NCBI RefSeq assembly: GCF_000468115.1
Contig: NZ_AVQI01000033.1
Location: forward strand, 1-64,000
Length of the DNA stretch: 64,000 bases
Direction: 5' to 3'
Source: Treponema socranskii subsp. socranskii VPI DR56BR1116 = ATCC 35536
GTDB taxonomy: Bacteria > Spirochaetota > Spirochaetia > Treponematales > Treponemataceae
Of the stretch, positions 62,980-64,000 are shown in pieces (positions within the stretch are counted from its first letter, which is position 1; every line of letters begins with the position of its first letter). The position numbers and the translations under genes were made by a program. The notes under the pieces were generated by a model, which searched no databases, was not told the DNA's origin, and worked only from the letters and a program-made list of their open reading frames with translations.

Positions 62980-64000
62980 GAGTTTCTCCTTCTGATTTAT
63001 TATTTTTTTCAAAAAAACTTTGTTTTTCGTGATAATATCCTATTGCAAACCGAGCTTGTTCTTCCAAAGTAAGATGTGCCGGAAAAGCATCCAGAGCATT
63101 TATAATCTCGCCGAGTTCTTTTTCTCTGACGGTTTTCAAACCTTGCTTTTCCTTCCCGTAATTACTTAAATGATGTTGATTCAATTTAAGCAATTGTGGA
63201 AAAACCGTAACCGGATTTGTTGATGCCGCGCCGTAGTAACGATCGGTAATCGTCGCATTCACCCCCCGATGCGTATCCTGCTGAACCTTTTCAAGGACTG
63301 CGAAAAGTCGTCCGACAAGATAGCCCTTGTTTTTACAATTTCTGTCCAAAGCCACAGTAACCTCCTCATTTATACCATGAAATCTATTATATCGATTGAT
63401 ATACGCTTTTAGTATTGCAGCCCGTTCACGGGTTACCTTTGACTGCTTCGGATCTTTATGTTCCGCTCTAATCCGCCGAATACACTGCTGCAGTAAAGAA
63501 ACGGGATACGGTGTACCTTTTAAAATCGACTGTACAAACGAACCGATAAGATTCGGCGCAACGTTATCCATTTTATGTTTCAAAGCTGTTGCAGAAAGTA
63601 TTTGATATAAATTCAAATATTCAGAAGCATCAGGCGCACGGATTATATCAAAATCGACAAAGTGTTGTCGAATACGCTCGGCAAAATCTTTTACTTTACC
63701 CGTTTCCCAAAAACGAACGGAGATACGAGCCGCGTTCGGAGAAAGGCAAAGAACATAAAAATTCGAATCGATACGTTCGACTTTTCCGGTATAAATCGCC
63801 GCAAATAAATTCTTAACTTCCTTTACGCATTTGTCGGGATTGTCGGGTTTAGCCCCCGCTGAAAAGTAAACGGAAAATATACTTTCAAAATTGTACTCTT
63901 TGTCCTCTTTTTCCGCCCAAAATATAACCGTATCCTTACCAAGGGTAAAATGATTTTCATCCGATTTTATAAGATAATTTAAAGCTTTGGTATAAGCAGC
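62972..64000 (-). CDS. cas8c: Cas8c (Csd1), 5' end outside the window
   Basis: Partial: at least 342 codons, open to the window end at 64000 (the true start lies beyond). The translation of the minus strand reads FYVLCLSPNAARISVRFWETG and LKHKMDNVAPNLIGSFVQSIL, diagnostic for Csd1/Cas8c, the large subunit that recognises the PAM in type I-C Cascade. A TTG at 63616 in the middle is not the start. cas5c and cas3 should follow outside the window. Confidence 0.93.
   Translation of the reverse strand, partial: AAYTKALNYLIKSDENHFTLGKDTVIFWAEKEDKEYNFESIFSVYFSAGAKPDNPDKCVKEVKNLFAAIYTGKVERIDSNFYVLCLSPNAARISVRFWETGKVKDFAERIRQHFVDFDIIRAPDASEYLNLYQILSATALKHKMDNVAPNLIGSFVQSILKGTPYPVSLLQQCIRRIRAEHKDPKQSKVTRERAAILKAYINRYNRFHGINEEVTVALDRNCKNKGYLVGRLFAVLEKVQQDTHRGVNATITDRYYGAASTNPVTVFPQLLKLNQHHLSNYGKEKQGLKTVREKELGEIINALDAFPAHLTLEEQARFAIGYYHEKQSFFEKNNKSEGETHE

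Overview
The window looks like a chromosomal segment of a spirochaete, most likely a Treponema. This rests on protein style (oral-treponeme-like lipoproteins, a SUMF1-type lipoprotein, CheX, a YesM/YesN sensor pair, two-subunit transketolase, many TTT/TRAP transporters), moderate GC content and heavy use of TTG/GTG starts. I saw no rRNA, tRNA or insertion sequence.

Layout. (1) 1-9.0 kb is housekeeping: queH, ogt, a GH114-like secreted protein, slyX (with an apparent ACG start), an RluA-type pseudouridine synthase and a 1005-residue gluzincin/outer-membrane protein on the plus strand. A half-size EamA transporter, an M18 aminopeptidase and cheX are on the minus strand. (2) 9.0-13.1 kb: a repeat-rich intergenic region, a SUMF1/FGE-fold lipoprotein whose C-terminus resembles a diversity-generating-retroelement target, a DUF3737 protein and a PatB/MalY C-S lyase. 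(3) 13.2-25.2 kb is a sugar-uptake locus: a LacI repressor fused to a PfkB kinase, a second PfkB gene broken by an in-frame TAG, a YesN-type response regulator, a YesM-type kinase, a stand-alone sugar-binding lipoprotein, and a YtfQRT-YjfF-like ABC importer. (4) 25.5-49.1 kb is a large organic-acid catabolism island: three tripartite tricarboxylate (TTT) transporters, one TRAP transporter, split transketolase, Fe-alcohol dehydrogenase, SDR, PdxA-family dehydrogenase, Asp/Glu-racemase-like protein, cyclase-family hydrolase, amidohydrolase and TIM-barrel isomerase. Between its two divergent arms sits a PrpR-type sigma-54 activator. Both arms start at sigma-54 promoters sharing the same 17-mer, TTGGCATAATACTTGCT, with shared TTTGTTTCA boxes upstream. 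(5) 49.1-56.8 kb: a small lipoprotein, BdhA-type alcohol dehydrogenase, orphan ZnuA-like protein, YfcE phosphoesterase, SpoU methyltransferase, an autoregulated fucI-lacI pair with a perfect palindromic operator, and an EamA transporter. (6) 56.9-64.0 kb is a type I-C CRISPR-Cas locus: 48 repeats and 47 spacers, leader, then cas2, cas1, cas4, cas7 and the C-terminal part of cas8c, cut by the window end.

The strongest items for follow-up are the mirrored sigma-54 circuit of the transporter island, a recurrent 'leaderless' promoter architecture (-10 box 6-9 nt before an ATG that lacks a Shine-Dalgarno sequence), the LacI-kinase fusion next to an amber-interrupted kinase, three pairs of CRISPR spacers that look like repeated sampling of diverging versions of the same phage sites, and hairpins placed just after the binding-protein genes of all three TTT cassettes. 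I see no clearly new defence or mobile system. The functions given for the island's substrates are inferences.
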